The notes under the pieces are model-generated. The model was given only the letters and a program-made list of their open reading frames with translations, made no database searches and was not told where the DNA came from. A stretch of 64,000 nucleotides of DNA, from the NCBI RefSeq assembly GCF_040610475.1, contig NZ_JBEXMJ010000020.1:1-64000 (forward strand). Reading direction: 5' to 3'. The DNA is from Actinopolymorpha sp. NPDC004070 (lineage in GTDB: Bacteria; Actinomycetota; Actinomycetes; Propionibacteriales; Actinopolymorphaceae). The position numbers and the translations under genes are program-made. Positions 8,550 to 16,706 of this stretch are shown here, one piece after another (positions within the stretch are counted from its first letter, which is position 1; every line of letters begins with the position of its first letter).

Positions 8550-9098
8550 CTACTTCTTCTTGGCGGTCTCCCCTGTTTCCTTCTCGGACTTCTGCTCGCT
8601 CTTCTCGCTTTTCTCGGACTTCTGCTCGGACTTCTGCTCGCTCTTCTGCTCGCTCTTCTGCTCGCTCGTCTCAGTGCGCTGGACAGGGATGGACCTCGGC
8701 TCGGCCATCTGCTCACGCACCGGAATCGACACCTCGAGGACGCCGGCGTCGTACCGGGCAGAGATCTCACTCTCGTCGGCCCCCTCCGGCAACATCACCC
8801 GGCGCTCGAACAGGCCGTAGTGGAACTCTGTGGTTCCGCGCTCGCGCCTCTCCTCCCTACGTTCGCCACGAATCGTCAGTATCGAGTTGTCAACCTCAAT
8901 CTGGATGTCCTCGGGGTCCATCCCAGGGAGTTCGGCCCGGACAACGTACGTCCCATCGTCGACGAACTGCTCGAGCCTCATACCTCGCACTTCCGTCGGA
9001 GCCTGCTGACTGCCCCACGCCAGAACCTGTGGGAGATTCTCCGCCCACTCGAGGAGGTCGGGGAGAGTACGCACTACTGCTGGCTGCCGTGTCGCCAT
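8550..9098 (-). CDS. Hsp20/alpha-crystallin small heat-shock protein
   Basis: A 182-residue ATP-independent holdase chaperone. The alpha-crystallin domain spans about residues 40-135, with VRAELPGMDPEDIQIEV, the ILTIRGERR strand and the GVLEVSIP motif near its end. After the conserved domain comes an unusual tail (residues about 143-182) made of SEQK and SEK repeats and ending in a Lys cluster; ordinary Hsp20 proteins end soon after the I-x-I/V motif. The start is ATG at 9098 behind AAGGAGGG. An 8-bp-arm palindrome at 9154-9174 lies in the promoter. The closest functional analogue is the hypoxia-induced HspX/Acr of mycobacteria. Confidence 0.93.
   Translation of the reverse strand: MATRQPAVVRTLPDLLEWAENLPQVLAWGSQQAPTEVRGMRLEQFVDDGTYVVRAELPGMDPEDIQIEVDNSILTIRGERREERRERGTTEFHYGLFERRVMLPEGADESEISARYDAGVLEVSIPVREQMAEPRSIPVQRTETSEQKSEQKSEQKSEQKSEKSEKSEQKSEKETGETAKKK
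8582..8672 (-). repeat. Tandem SEQK-coding repeat in hsp20
   Basis: A 12-bp unit encoding Ser-Glu-Gln-Lys, with 9-bp SEK variants, is repeated about eight times in the 3' part of hsp20. The unit lengths are multiples of three, so copy-number change keeps the frame. It encodes a highly charged, probably disordered tail. Confidence 0.85.
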
Positions 9099-9534
9099 AC
9101 AAGTCCCTCCTTTGCTGTCACGTACGAGTCGATCACGGTCATCTGCACTGTTTTCAGGGGCGAGCGGCCCCTGACCACGCGGCACTTTTCCTTTATTCTT
9201 TGAACCTGTTACCGACTCCACCGCCGCCTTCCCGTATCCGTCCTCGGTCGGCGCGTGCACCCCGGCACGGACTTTTCCAGAACCTAGGCCGAGATCAGGC
9301 AAGATGTCTGATCAGAGAAGCCGGCCAAGGAAGCGCGCTCCCCCGTATTCAGCAATTGGAGCAGGCACGCCGCCGTCGTGGCATATTTCGTCGGATGTGC
9401 ACGCGCCACATGAGGGCGCAGCCTCAGGACCAGGCCCTTGCGGGCTGTTCTAGTGTGGAATTTGGGCCCTGTGGGGACCGATCGAAGGACGAGCAGGCCA
9501 CTCTCGAATTCCGTCCTGGTCGAAAGGAGAGATG
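9099..9534. other. Divergent regulatory region between hsp20 and the 116-aa gene
   Basis: 436 bp without a gene that I can support. It contains the hsp20 operator-like palindrome at 9154-9174 and GC-rich elements around 9440-9480 (AGGACCAGGCCC, GGGCCCTGTGGGGACC) upstream of the gene at 9535. Confidence 0.5.
9154..9174. promoter_or_regulatory. Perfect palindrome upstream of hsp20 (DevR-like)
   Basis: TCAGGGGC-GAGCG-GCCCCTGA has 8-bp perfect arms around a 5-nt centre and lies about 66 bp upstream of the hsp20 start. Arms and position resemble the other GGG..CCC boxes of this island. The odd-numbered spacing departs from the 14-bp DosR core, so another regulator is possible. Confidence 0.5.
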
Positions 9535-9885
9535 ATGACAACCAAGCTGAACAGCAGAGCGTTCGATTTCGCTAAGGAACTGGTCAAGGGCGGAAAGTAC
9601 GTCATCGACGACAAGGACGCGTGGAGCGAGCACCGACCGTCGGCAGCACAGGAGAACGCCTACCTCGACGAACACGGGTTCAGTGCGTACGGGAAGTGGT
9701 ACCTCGGCGTCGACGACGAGGCTCCTGCCGACACGAAGGCTCATTACAAGTTTCCCTACGGAGATTTCACCAAGATCCACCGATGTGGCGTCATCAGCGC
9801 CGAGACCCGAGCTGCCCAGCAGAAGTACGACGACATCGAGTCCGCCGCAGGCCACCTGCATGGCATGCTCGACGGCGCCGCTTGA
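9535..9885 (+). CDS. Conserved small protein of unknown function
   Basis: A 116-residue soluble protein. Two ATG codons stand in tandem at 9532 and 9535; the second is preferred because AAAGGAG is then 5 nt away. Visible features are an amphipathic N-terminal segment (RAFDFAKELVKGGKYV), an acidic centre rich in Tyr and Trp (GKWYLGVDDEA, HYKFPYGDFTKIHRCG) and a helical C-terminus (QQKYDDIESAAGHLHGML). I do not recognise a named family. Similar small proteins sit beside Hsp20 and DJ-1 genes in actinobacteria, so a stress role is possible. Confidence 0.7.
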   Translation: MTTKLNSRAFDFAKELVKGGKYVIDDKDAWSEHRPSAAQENAYLDEHGFSAYGKWYLGVDDEAPADTKAHYKFPYGDFTKIHRCGVISAETRAAQQKYDDIESAAGHLHGMLDGAA

Positions 9886-9991
9886 CAAGGGTGGCGAGTG
9901 GCTCCTCAGAACAGCTACGGACGCGTGGACACAACACGCCTGGGTTCCGTCGACCTCCTTGGGGCCGACGGAATCATCCGAAGCGGCTCGC

Positions 9992-10561
9992 CTAGACCAC
10001 CGGTCGTTCCGCTTTGGCCTGGAGGATGTGCATGAACTCGTGCATCCAGGCGGGGTGGTCATTCCATGCCCGCCCGGACACCACCTGCCCGTCCACGACA
10101 GCGGCTGCGTCGACGAACTCCGCACCCGCAAGAGTGACGTCCGGTTCGAGTTCCGGGTACGCCGCCGTGCGTCGGCCGGCAAGGACACGCGCGGCGGCCG
10201 GGATCAACGGTCCGTGACACAGCTGAGCCACCGGCGCGTCGGTTTCGTAGAAGTGACGTACGATTCGCTGACAGTCGGGGTCATTCCGGATGTATTCCGG
10301 TGCGCGCCCGCCAGGGATGACGAGTGCTGCGTAGTCAGCGGGTTCGACGTCGGCGAACGCGACGTCCGCGGGCCACGCATACCCAGGCTTCTCGGTGTAG
10401 GTGTCGAAATCGGGGCTGAAGTCGTGCACGACGAACTGTAGCTTCTTTTTCTCCACGGCCGCGATGTCGACTTCATACCCCTCTTCTACGAGTCGCTGGT
10501 ACGGATACATCACCTCGAGTGACTCAGCGCCATCACCGGTAATTATCAAGACCTTGGGCAT
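9992..10561 (-). CDS. DJ-1/PfpI family protein (class I glutamine amidotransferase-like)
   Basis: A 189-residue cytosolic protein of the DJ-1/PfpI fold. The nucleophile elbow is QLCHGP with Cys115, and the supporting acidic residue is in GDGAESLE near position 13. VIPGGRAPEYIR is the typical segment before the elbow. Family activities include protease, deglycase and glyoxalase III; sequence alone does not choose among them. The start is ATG at 10561 behind CAGGAGGTG, one of the best ribosome sites in the window. A DevR-like box lies about 70 bp upstream at 10625-10638. A second family member is at 12790-13350. Confidence 0.9.
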   Translation of the reverse strand: MPKVLIITGDGAESLEVMYPYQRLVEEGYEVDIAAVEKKKLQFVVHDFSPDFDTYTEKPGYAWPADVAFADVEPADYAALVIPGGRAPEYIRNDPDCQRIVRHFYETDAPVAQLCHGPLIPAAARVLAGRRTAAYPELEPDVTLAGAEFVDAAAVVDGQVVSGRAWNDHPAWMHEFMHILQAKAERPVV

Positions 10562-10624
10562 CTGTACACCTCCTGTGAACGCTCGGAGATGTCCCAGCAG
10601 ACGCCAGGAAGTGGCAACCGGCAA

Positions 10625-10638
10625 GGGCCGAACATCCC
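10625..10638 (-). promoter_or_regulatory. DevR/DosR-like box upstream of pfpI-1
   Basis: The minus strand reads GGGATGTTCGGCCC. It keeps the outer GGG and CCC, the central TT and the G of the DosR core GGGACTTTNGTCCC. It is centred about 70 bp upstream of the start at 10561. Confidence 0.55.
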
Positions 10639-10813
10639 AGGACGGTTCGGCGGCGCTCGCTCGCTGCTCGGCTGGGTGGTCACGGCCCCCAGCGTTCTCC
10701 GGCGCGAGCACCCGGTCGAGGACGGTCGGACCGTCGTCGGCATTCCTGTTCGCGAGGTGATGGGCGAAACGAGGTAGGAAGGCCACGATCAGCAAGACCG
10801 ACAGGATCCTCCC

Positions 10814-11899
10814 TCAGGGAAGCGCCGCTGCGGCGTCCGTGGCGATCTGAAGGTCTTCTCTGGGCTCGACGACAAGGACGGAGACCGCAGCACCGGCCGG
10901 GCTGACCGGGCCGTCGTCGTTCCTGTTGCCGCGCACGGGCGCGGGAACACCGAGTTGGCGCAGTCCGAGACATACCGCCAACCGAACTTCTGGTTGGTCC
11001 CAGCCGATCTCGCCGGTGAACACGAGCGCGTCGAGGCGCGACAGGCTGCTTGCGGCCGCGGCGATCTCACGTCGTACCCGGTGTACGTACACCTCCAGGG
11101 CGAGAGTCGCGGCGTCGTCACGAGGGGCTGCAGCGACCAGCTCACGGGTGTCGCCAGAACGGCCACTGGACAGTCCCAGCAGACCCGACTCGCGGTAGAG
11201 CCCCTGAGCCAGCTCCTCGAGGGAGAGCCGACCGCCGAGCAGCCAGATCAGCATGCCTGGGTCGATCGCGCCCGACCGGCTGCTCATCGGAAGGCCGTCC
11301 AGCGGGGTGAAGCCCATGGAGGTGTCGACGCTCCGGCCACCGTCGACAGCGCAGACCGACGCGCCGCCACCCAGATGGCAGATCACCATCTGTAGGCCGG
11401 CCACGTCTTGTCCGACCAGCTGTGCGGCACGTCGGGTGGCCCACGAGTAGGACAATCCGTGAAAGCCGTACCGTCGCAGTCCCCAATGCGACCGCCACCG
11501 CGCGGGCAGCGGGTATGTTGCCGCGGCAGCGGGCAGACTCGAATGGAAGGCGCTGTCGGGGCAGACCACGTGAGGTACACCTGGTAGTCGTTGCCTGAGT
11601 CGGTCGAGCAGCATCAGCGCCGGAGGGACATGCAACGGTGCGAGGTCGGCCACGCTGTCCAGATGGGCACGTAGCAGGTCATCGACGACCCTGGCACTGC
11701 GTACCTCATCACCGCCGTGGACAAGCCGGTAGCCAACCGCATCGGGAGCCTTCTGGTCCGCGACGAAGGCGTCCACGATGCCCAGGACCCCCGACGATTC
11801 CGGCGGGTCGGAGATGTCCAGCCGATCCCCGGTGGCGCCACCGTCGACATAGACGAGGTGGAGGCTGCTCGACCCCGCATTGACGGTCAGAATTCTCAC
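10814..11899 (-). CDS. ackA: Acetate kinase-like protein
   Basis: A 361-residue member of the acetate/propionate kinase family (acyl phosphate + ADP to acyl + ATP). Family blocks are NAGSSSLHLVYV (phosphate-1), GYRLVHGGDEV, the Asp in VCPDSAFH, RRYGFHGLSY, ICHLGGGAS, TSMGFTPLDGLPMSSRSG with the catalytic Arg, and VVEPREDLQIA near the end. Several usually fixed residues differ: GHR is GYR, TSH is LSY, and GGIGEN is GEIGWD. The protein is about 40 residues shorter than typical AckA, so activity may be altered. The start is GTG at 11899 behind GGAGG. There is no pta beside it, unlike the usual ackA-pta operon. A DevR-like box precedes it. Confidence 0.85.
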   Translation of the reverse strand: MRILTVNAGSSSLHLVYVDGGATGDRLDISDPPESSGVLGIVDAFVADQKAPDAVGYRLVHGGDEVRSARVVDDLLRAHLDSVADLAPLHVPPALMLLDRLRQRLPGVPHVVCPDSAFHSSLPAAAATYPLPARWRSHWGLRRYGFHGLSYSWATRRAAQLVGQDVAGLQMVICHLGGGASVCAVDGGRSVDTSMGFTPLDGLPMSSRSGAIDPGMLIWLLGGRLSLEELAQGLYRESGLLGLSSGRSGDTRELVAAAPRDDAATLALEVYVHRVRREIAAAASSLSRLDALVFTGEIGWDQPEVRLAVCLGLRQLGVPAPVRGNRNDDGPVSPAGAAVSVLVVEPREDLQIATDAAAALP

Positions 11900-11969
11900 A
11901 GTGCCTCCGGTCCAGCGTCGCTTGCCCACCTCTCGTCATTCCTGCCTGAGCTCGCGGCCTTCTCAGCCC

Positions 11970-11983
11970 GGGACAGGTGGCAC
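11970..11983 (-). promoter_or_regulatory. DevR/DosR-like box upstream of ackA
   Basis: On the plus strand GGGACAGGTGGCAC matches GGGAC-N4-GNCCC except for one base in the right half; on the minus strand it ends in a perfect GTCCC half. It is centred about 78 bp upstream of the GTG start. Confidence 0.45.
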
Positions 11984-12002
11984 AGTGCCTTGACGGGCGG
12001 CT

Positions 12003-12452
12003 TCAGAGGAGCTGACCGAAGATCTGGAACACTCGCGACCAGTGCTCGGTCTGAGGGTTCTTCAGGCCAGGGTCGATGATCTTGAAGGTCCTGGCCAGTG
12101 CAAGGCTGAGGCCACCGGCTACGTTCGGCAGCCTTTCCTCGGTCTCGTCGCTGATCGTGACGTCCAACGGAGGCCGTGCGGCCAGGATGTCAAGGATCGG
12201 GGTCAGTTCGATCTCCTCGTCGAGGCGCCGGAACTCATGGATGCTCTCCTGGAGTCCCTTCGTGATGGGCAGGTCGGTCGGCTGGATGACGTCCCTCCCG
12301 TTGGCCTTCGCCGACGCCTTCGCGATCAGGAAAAGATCGTAGATCTTGTTGTCCAAGAAATCCTGGTAGCGCTTGAGATCGTTCTTGTCGACGTCTAGGC
12401 TCGCCGCTGCACGGAAGAACCGTTCGAATCTGCTCCTACTCTGGACCGGCAT
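12003..12452 (-). CDS. DUF1931 family protein (histone-fold-like)
   Basis: A 149-residue small basic-acidic helical protein. The segment VDKNDLKRYQDFLDNKIYDL is followed by AKANGRDVIQPTDLPITKG, the DUF1931 pattern; this family resembles paired archaeal histone folds. Its molecular role is not established. The start is ATG at 12452 (MPVQSRSRFERFF) behind CAGGAGG, not the upstream frame opening at 12500. A GGTCCC half-site lies at about 12523-12528, some 70 bp upstream. The gene sits between ackA and a DJ-1 gene, consistent with a shared stress programme. Confidence 0.85.
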   Translation of the reverse strand: MPVQSRSRFERFFRAAASLDVDKNDLKRYQDFLDNKIYDLFLIAKASAKANGRDVIQPTDLPITKGLQESIHEFRRLDEEIELTPILDILAARPPLDVTISDETEERLPNVAGGLSLALARTFKIIDPGLKNPQTEHWSRVFQIFGQLL

Positions 12453-12789
12453 AGTCGCCTCCTGGTCTCCAGGCCGGCATCGCGTCACAGTTCTCACCAC
12501 CCTAACCCTCAGCGTCTTGAACGGTCCCTGGCGAAGAAAACGACATTCCGTCCGTGGTGATTAGCACTGCAACTATTTACGGGCACTGCCCCTTGTGGGG
12601 AACTGCCCCATCTGGTTGCGTGGAATCTGAGACCGGGGAACGCCCGACGCGTAGAACGGCTCCCGCGCTGGCGTGCGAACTCGGAGTGGAACCTCGCCGA
12701 AGGCCCGAATACCTATTTTCGGCGGCTCCCCGGACGACCTGGCCAGTCGTTGCCGGGTCACCCAGACATCGGACAGGAAGGTGGAAACC
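12453..12789. other. Divergent promoter region between DUF1931 and pfpI-2
   Basis: 337 bp without a gene. It carries two GC-rich palindromes, described separately, and presumably the promoters for both flanking genes. No clear -10/-35 pair could be assigned. Confidence 0.6.
12581..12610. promoter_or_regulatory. Tandem GGG/CCC palindromes
   Basis: GGGCACTGCCC (12581-12591) is followed directly by TGGGGAACTGCCCCA (12596-12610). Both share the core ACTGCCCC on one arm, and the linker creates a third palindrome CCCCTTGTGGGG. They lie between divergent stress genes and could be a paired operator for either direction. Confidence 0.45.
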
Positions 12790-13350
12790 ATGGATTACCC
12801 GCTGCAGAACAAGACGGTGGCGTTCGTGGCCACCGACGGAGTGGAGCGGGTGGAACTCGAACAGCCTCGGGGTGCACTGTACGGCGCCGGGGCAAGAAGC
12901 GAGATCCTCTCGATCCACCCCGGCGAGATCCAGGCACGCCAGTTCGACCTCAACGCAGCAGGAACCTTCCCGGTCGACCGGCTCCTGGCCGACGCCTCCG
13001 TGGACGACTACGACGCCTTGGTCCTGCCCGGCGGGACCATGAACCCAGACCAACTGCGCATGAACAAGGATGCCGTCGCCTTCGTGAAGGCATTCGTCGA
13101 GAGCGGTAAGCCGATCGGCGTGATCTGCCACGGTCCCTGGACCCTCGTGGAGGCCGACGCGGTACGCGGTCGCCGGTTGACCTCATGGCCGAGCGTGCGC
13201 ACCGACCTGCGGAACGCCGGAGCAGAAGTCGTCGACGAAGAGGTGGTCATCGACGGGCAGTTCACCTCCAGCCGTTCACCGGCGGACCTGCCGGCCTTCT
13301 GCGCGGCCATTATCGACCAGTTCACTCGCGCTCCCAGCAGAGCCGCCTGA
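12790..13350 (+). CDS. DJ-1/PfpI family protein (second copy)
   Basis: A 186-residue protein of the PfpI/YhbO-like branch. Cys113 lies in the elbow VICHGPWTLVEA, preceded by LVLPGGTMNPDQLR. The acidic partner falls in DGVERVEL near residue 19. This branch is annotated as stress-related deglycase or general stress protein 18-like. The start is ATG at 12790 behind GGAAGG. It is clearly diverged from the copy at 9992-10561: the elbow contexts differ (CHGPWTLVEAD versus CHGPLIPAAAR), so this is an old paralogy. Confidence 0.9.
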   Translation: MDYPLQNKTVAFVATDGVERVELEQPRGALYGAGARSEILSIHPGEIQARQFDLNAAGTFPVDRLLADASVDDYDALVLPGGTMNPDQLRMNKDAVAFVKAFVESGKPIGVICHGPWTLVEADAVRGRRLTSWPSVRTDLRNAGAEVVDEEVVIDGQFTSSRSPADLPAFCAAIIDQFTRAPSRAA

Positions 13351-13572
13351 CAGTAGTACTGCAGGCAGCGGTCCCTTGTGCAGGTGGCCGGAGCGTGGTT
13401 GCGTGGAAATCGCGAGCAGCGGTTCGCTGCTGAAGGTGCTGCCGCGCGGATGAATCGAAACCGCAGTCAGCAGATCGTGGTGTCGCCTCCAGCCTGGCCC
13501 GAGGCACCCTGCTGATCAGGCTCCAACCCACTGGCGGGCCGGGAAACAGCGCAGAAGGCGAGGTATCGCCCC

Positions 13573-14730
13573 ATGAAAGCAGTCGTGTACCACGGCCCAC
13601 GTAACGTAGCCGTAGATGAGGTTCCCGATCCCAGGATCGAGCAACCGACCGATGCGATCGTCAAGATCACGTCGACGAACATCTGTGGGTCCGACCTGCA
13701 CATGTACGAAGGCAGGACGTCGTTCGAACAAGGGCGGATCTTCGGGCACGAGAATCTCGGCGAGGTCGTCGAGACAGGACCAGCCGTGCAGGACCTCCAC
13801 CAGGGCGACATGGTGGCGGTGCCGTTCAACGTCGCGTGCGGAACCTGCGAGAACTGCAACGCGGGGTTGACGAACTACTGCCTCACCGCAAATCCGGATC
13901 CCCAGATCGCGGGCGCGGCCTATGGGTTCGCTGACATGGGGCCGTGGAACGGCGGACAGGCGGAATACCTGCGGGTACCCTGGGCTGACTTCAACGCCCT
14001 TCCTCTCCCACCTGGCGCCCGGGACAAGGAAGACGACTACGTGATGCTTGCGGACATCTGGCCGACCGGCTACCACGCCACCGAGATGGCAGGTGTCGCG
14101 CCGGGTGACACCGTGGTCGTCTACGGCGGCGGACCTGTCGGTCTCTTCGCGGCCTACTCGTCCGTACTCAAGAGCGCCTCCAAGGTCATGGTGGTCGACC
14201 GGCACCCCGATCGCCTGGCGCTGGCGGAGAAGATCGGCGCCGTTCCGATCGACGACTCGAAGACCGACCCGGTCCATGCGGTCCTCGAGCAGACCGACGG
14301 CAAGGGAGCGGACCGCGGTTGCGAATGCGTCGGCTACCAGGCGCACGACCCGCAGGGCAAGGAGCAGAACAGCCTCACGCTCAACCGTCTCATCGACTCG
14401 GTGAAGTTCACCGGCGGGATCGGCGTGGTCGGCGTGTTCGTTCCCAGTGACCCGGGATCGCCTGACGACCTTGGCAAACAGGGAAAGGCGCCAATCGACT
14501 ACGGCAAGTTCTGGTTCAAGGGCCAGTACATGGGAACCGGCCAGTGCCCGGTCAAGCGCTACAACCGCAAGCTCTGCAACCTGATTGCCGCGAACAACGC
14601 GCAGCCGTCGTTCCTCGTCTCCCACGAACTCCCACTCAGCAAGGCGCCGGAGGCCTACCAGCACTTCGACGCCCGCGATCACGGCTGGACCAAGGTCGTG
14701 CTCAAGCCGCACGCCCAGACCACCTCGTGA
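13573..14730 (+). CDS. fdhA: Zinc-dependent dehydrogenase, glutathione-independent formaldehyde dehydrogenase type
   Basis: A 385-residue medium-chain dehydrogenase. The catalytic zinc site is Cys38 (NICGSDLHMYEG) with His59-Glu60 (FGHEN). The structural zinc ligands are Cys89, Cys92, Cys95 and Cys103 in ACGTCENCNAGLTNYC. The nucleotide-binding loop is VVYGGGPVGLFA, followed by Asp in VVDRHPDR, which favours NAD. The long insert before the C-terminus (NSLTLNRLIDSVKFTGGIG) and QAHDPQG are typical of the PFDH-like branch that acts on formaldehyde without glutathione. The start is ATG at 13573. A terminator hairpin follows at 14769. Confidence 0.88.
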   Translation: MKAVVYHGPRNVAVDEVPDPRIEQPTDAIVKITSTNICGSDLHMYEGRTSFEQGRIFGHENLGEVVETGPAVQDLHQGDMVAVPFNVACGTCENCNAGLTNYCLTANPDPQIAGAAYGFADMGPWNGGQAEYLRVPWADFNALPLPPGARDKEDDYVMLADIWPTGYHATEMAGVAPGDTVVVYGGGPVGLFAAYSSVLKSASKVMVVDRHPDRLALAEKIGAVPIDDSKTDPVHAVLEQTDGKGADRGCECVGYQAHDPQGKEQNSLTLNRLIDSVKFTGGIGVVGVFVPSDPGSPDDLGKQGKAPIDYGKFWFKGQYMGTGQCPVKRYNRKLCNLIAANNAQPSFLVSHELPLSKAPEAYQHFDARDHGWTKVVLKPHAQTTS

Positions 14731-14768
14731 TACCGGGAGGTTCAGAAGGGACCGCCCCGAAACTGCCC

Positions 14769-14802
14769 GCCACCGGCTGCGACCCCATGCGTAGCCGGTG
14801 GC
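14769..14802 (+). terminator. Hairpin terminator after fdhA
   Basis: GCCACCGGCT at 14769-14778 pairs perfectly with AGCCGGTGGC at 14793-14802 around a 14-nt loop, 38 bp after the fdhA stop. There is no T-run, as is common in high-GC actinobacteria. Confidence 0.65.
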
Positions 14803-14988
14803 GAGTACTTGGTGCGCGGCGCTTGAAGAGTGCCGCCACCCTGGGGCTATCGAGACGACGCCAACGGTCTGGTGCCCTGAGCCAGTGCCCGCTGCTGGCT
14901 GCCGGTGAGTGGGTTGGCCTCTGCGTGCGCAACGATCAACCCATGTGCTCGCGCGTTTCTCCGTAAGTGCCGCGGGTACTGCCGCCAG

Positions 14989-15892
14989 ATGAAGGCGATA
15001 CGCGTCGGCCTTGTCGCCGACCCTGCGAAGCCCACTCAGATAGCGCGCCGGACACTGCGCTGTCCCGACTGAACGACCAGGCCCACGAACATCAGTGGGA
15101 TGTGGTCGTCGGACTCACCGAACTTCCTCTTCGCGACGAAGACGGTGGATACCTGCTGATCGAGACCGACCCACAGCACCGGACGGCGGTGCTGTCCCTC
15201 CCCGCGCTGGGCGGCTTCGCATGCACAAACGCAGCCGCCACGCGTTGCGCGAGCTCATCAGCGGCATGTTCGACCCCACCTCGGAGCGTGGCCACCGGGT
15301 GCCGCTGCCTCGGCGTGGTGGCCGCTGGCGCCTGCTTCTGGGGATGGTGCTCGCGAACCGGCCGTGGCGCCTCGTGCCCGGGCTCAAGACAGCCCTCGTC
15401 GCGGCACTCACGACCGGCGTCATCGCCACCATCTCCTCCACCGTGTGGGTGTTGGCAGGCTCGTTGTCGCCGTGGCGCCTGGTCGTTGCGACGATCGCCT
15501 CCATCGCGCTCGTCGTCGGCTGGCTCGTCGTCGACGGTGGCCTGTGGGACCGCCCGGATGACGACTCCTCTCCAGCGCGGGAGCGGTCGCGTCTGTACAA
15601 CACCTCGACGCTGGTGACCCTGACCGTCGCGGTGCTCATCTGCTACATCGCGCTCTACGTCCTGAACATGCTCTGGGCGCTGTTCATCCTCGACCCATCC
15701 TTGATGGGCGGCTACCTCAAACAACCATTCCGCTACGCAGACCTGTTCGTGCTGGCCTGGTTCGTCGCGTCGGCGGCCACCGTCGGCGGCGCACTGGGCA
15801 GCGGCCTCGAGTCCGACGAAGCCATCCGTGCGGCCACGTACTCCAAGCGAGAGGAGGACCGCCGCAACCGGCTCGCACGCGACCAGACCTGA
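14989..15892 (+). pseudogene. Decayed actinobacterial membrane-protein gene with deletion and frameshift
   Basis: Three segments in three frames add up to one recognisable protein. ATG at 14989 gives MKAIRVGLVADPAKPTQIAR and stops at 15070. A second frame then gives HQWDVVVGLTELPLRDEDGG and AVLSLPALGGF until about 15218. A third frame from 15221 gives KRSRHALRELISGMFDPTSE, then four hydrophobic helices (ALVAALTTGVIATISSTVWV, WRLVVATIASIALVVGWLVV, LTVAVLICYIALYVLNML, FVLAWFVASAATVGG), and ends at 15892. From memory of intact relatives, about 35 codons are missing at the first junction. The third segment alone (223 residues) could still be translated from ATG 15221, so a truncated membrane protein is the alternative reading. 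Confidence 0.65.
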
Positions 15893-16706
15893 CGCGCGAG
15901 GCTGAACGCGGCTGCACGTCGTTTCCGGTGGCGCCTCGCGACCCTGTTGGAAGGCCGCAACGTGCGCAACACGCTCAACGGTTGCGGGAGCTCGGTGTCG
16001 CCGAGCTCGTGCCTGGTTCATCGTGCCGCAGTTGTGGCGTCCCACCGTGCTCTACCGGAAGGATCCGGCCCAGCCCCAGTGAGCAGTAACCGCCTCGTCC
16101 TACTCGTCAGACCGTGCTTGACGGGTCAGGCTCGGCCGTCTCGTCAGGTTCATCGACGGCTGGTTGTGGCCATCGGCTGGCCAGCAGTGCGCACCCGCGC
16201 CCTGGTCGCGTTGATCGAGGCCAAGGAAACCCATCTCCTCGAGGCGGCGGTACGAATACGCCAACGCCGAGCAGCTCACCAACCAGATGGCCTGACCAAG
16301 CCATCAACCCTGTCCGTCAAAGCGGGGCAACCCAGTTCACGCCGGCGTCCAGTGGGCAGGCGGCAGCCCCGGAGTCGCCACTGCTGACCACAATCCGGCC
16401 CGGCGCCTTACGAGCCGGAATCTCCGGATATGTCGCCATGGTGTGGTCAGCGTGACTCCACTTGTCCTCCCAGCGTCCAACTGCCAACAACTTCGTGCTC
16501 AGTGTCCACGCCGGGTTGCGGAGTCGGCCGGCGTGCTGGGCTCGGTGTACGGAGCACGACTCCGGGCCCTTCGCAGGTCGGGACCTGTCCCCGGCGCCCC
16601 GCGGTATCTCGGCGTCCTTTGTCCAGAGTTAGTGGGGCGCGCCCCGCTGCCTCGAACCCGGCCGACCTGCGGAGTGGTCGGGCGCAGGCGAGGTCGAAGC
16701 TGAGGT
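15893..16706. other. Gene-poor region
   Basis: About 810 bp between the decayed gene and the GT2 gene. Open frames are short and overlap on both strands. A short stretch ending in YEYANAEQLTNQMA at about 16290 looks coding-like and may be the 3' relic of a lost gene, but I cannot identify it. I see no hairpin or repeat. Confidence 0.4.

Noticed and set aside
8363..8770. N-terminal extension of the NADH dehydrogenase frame
   Set aside because: It is Ser/Arg low-complexity produced by reading the hsp20 SEQK repeat in another frame; the FAD-binding motif starts right after GTG 8362.
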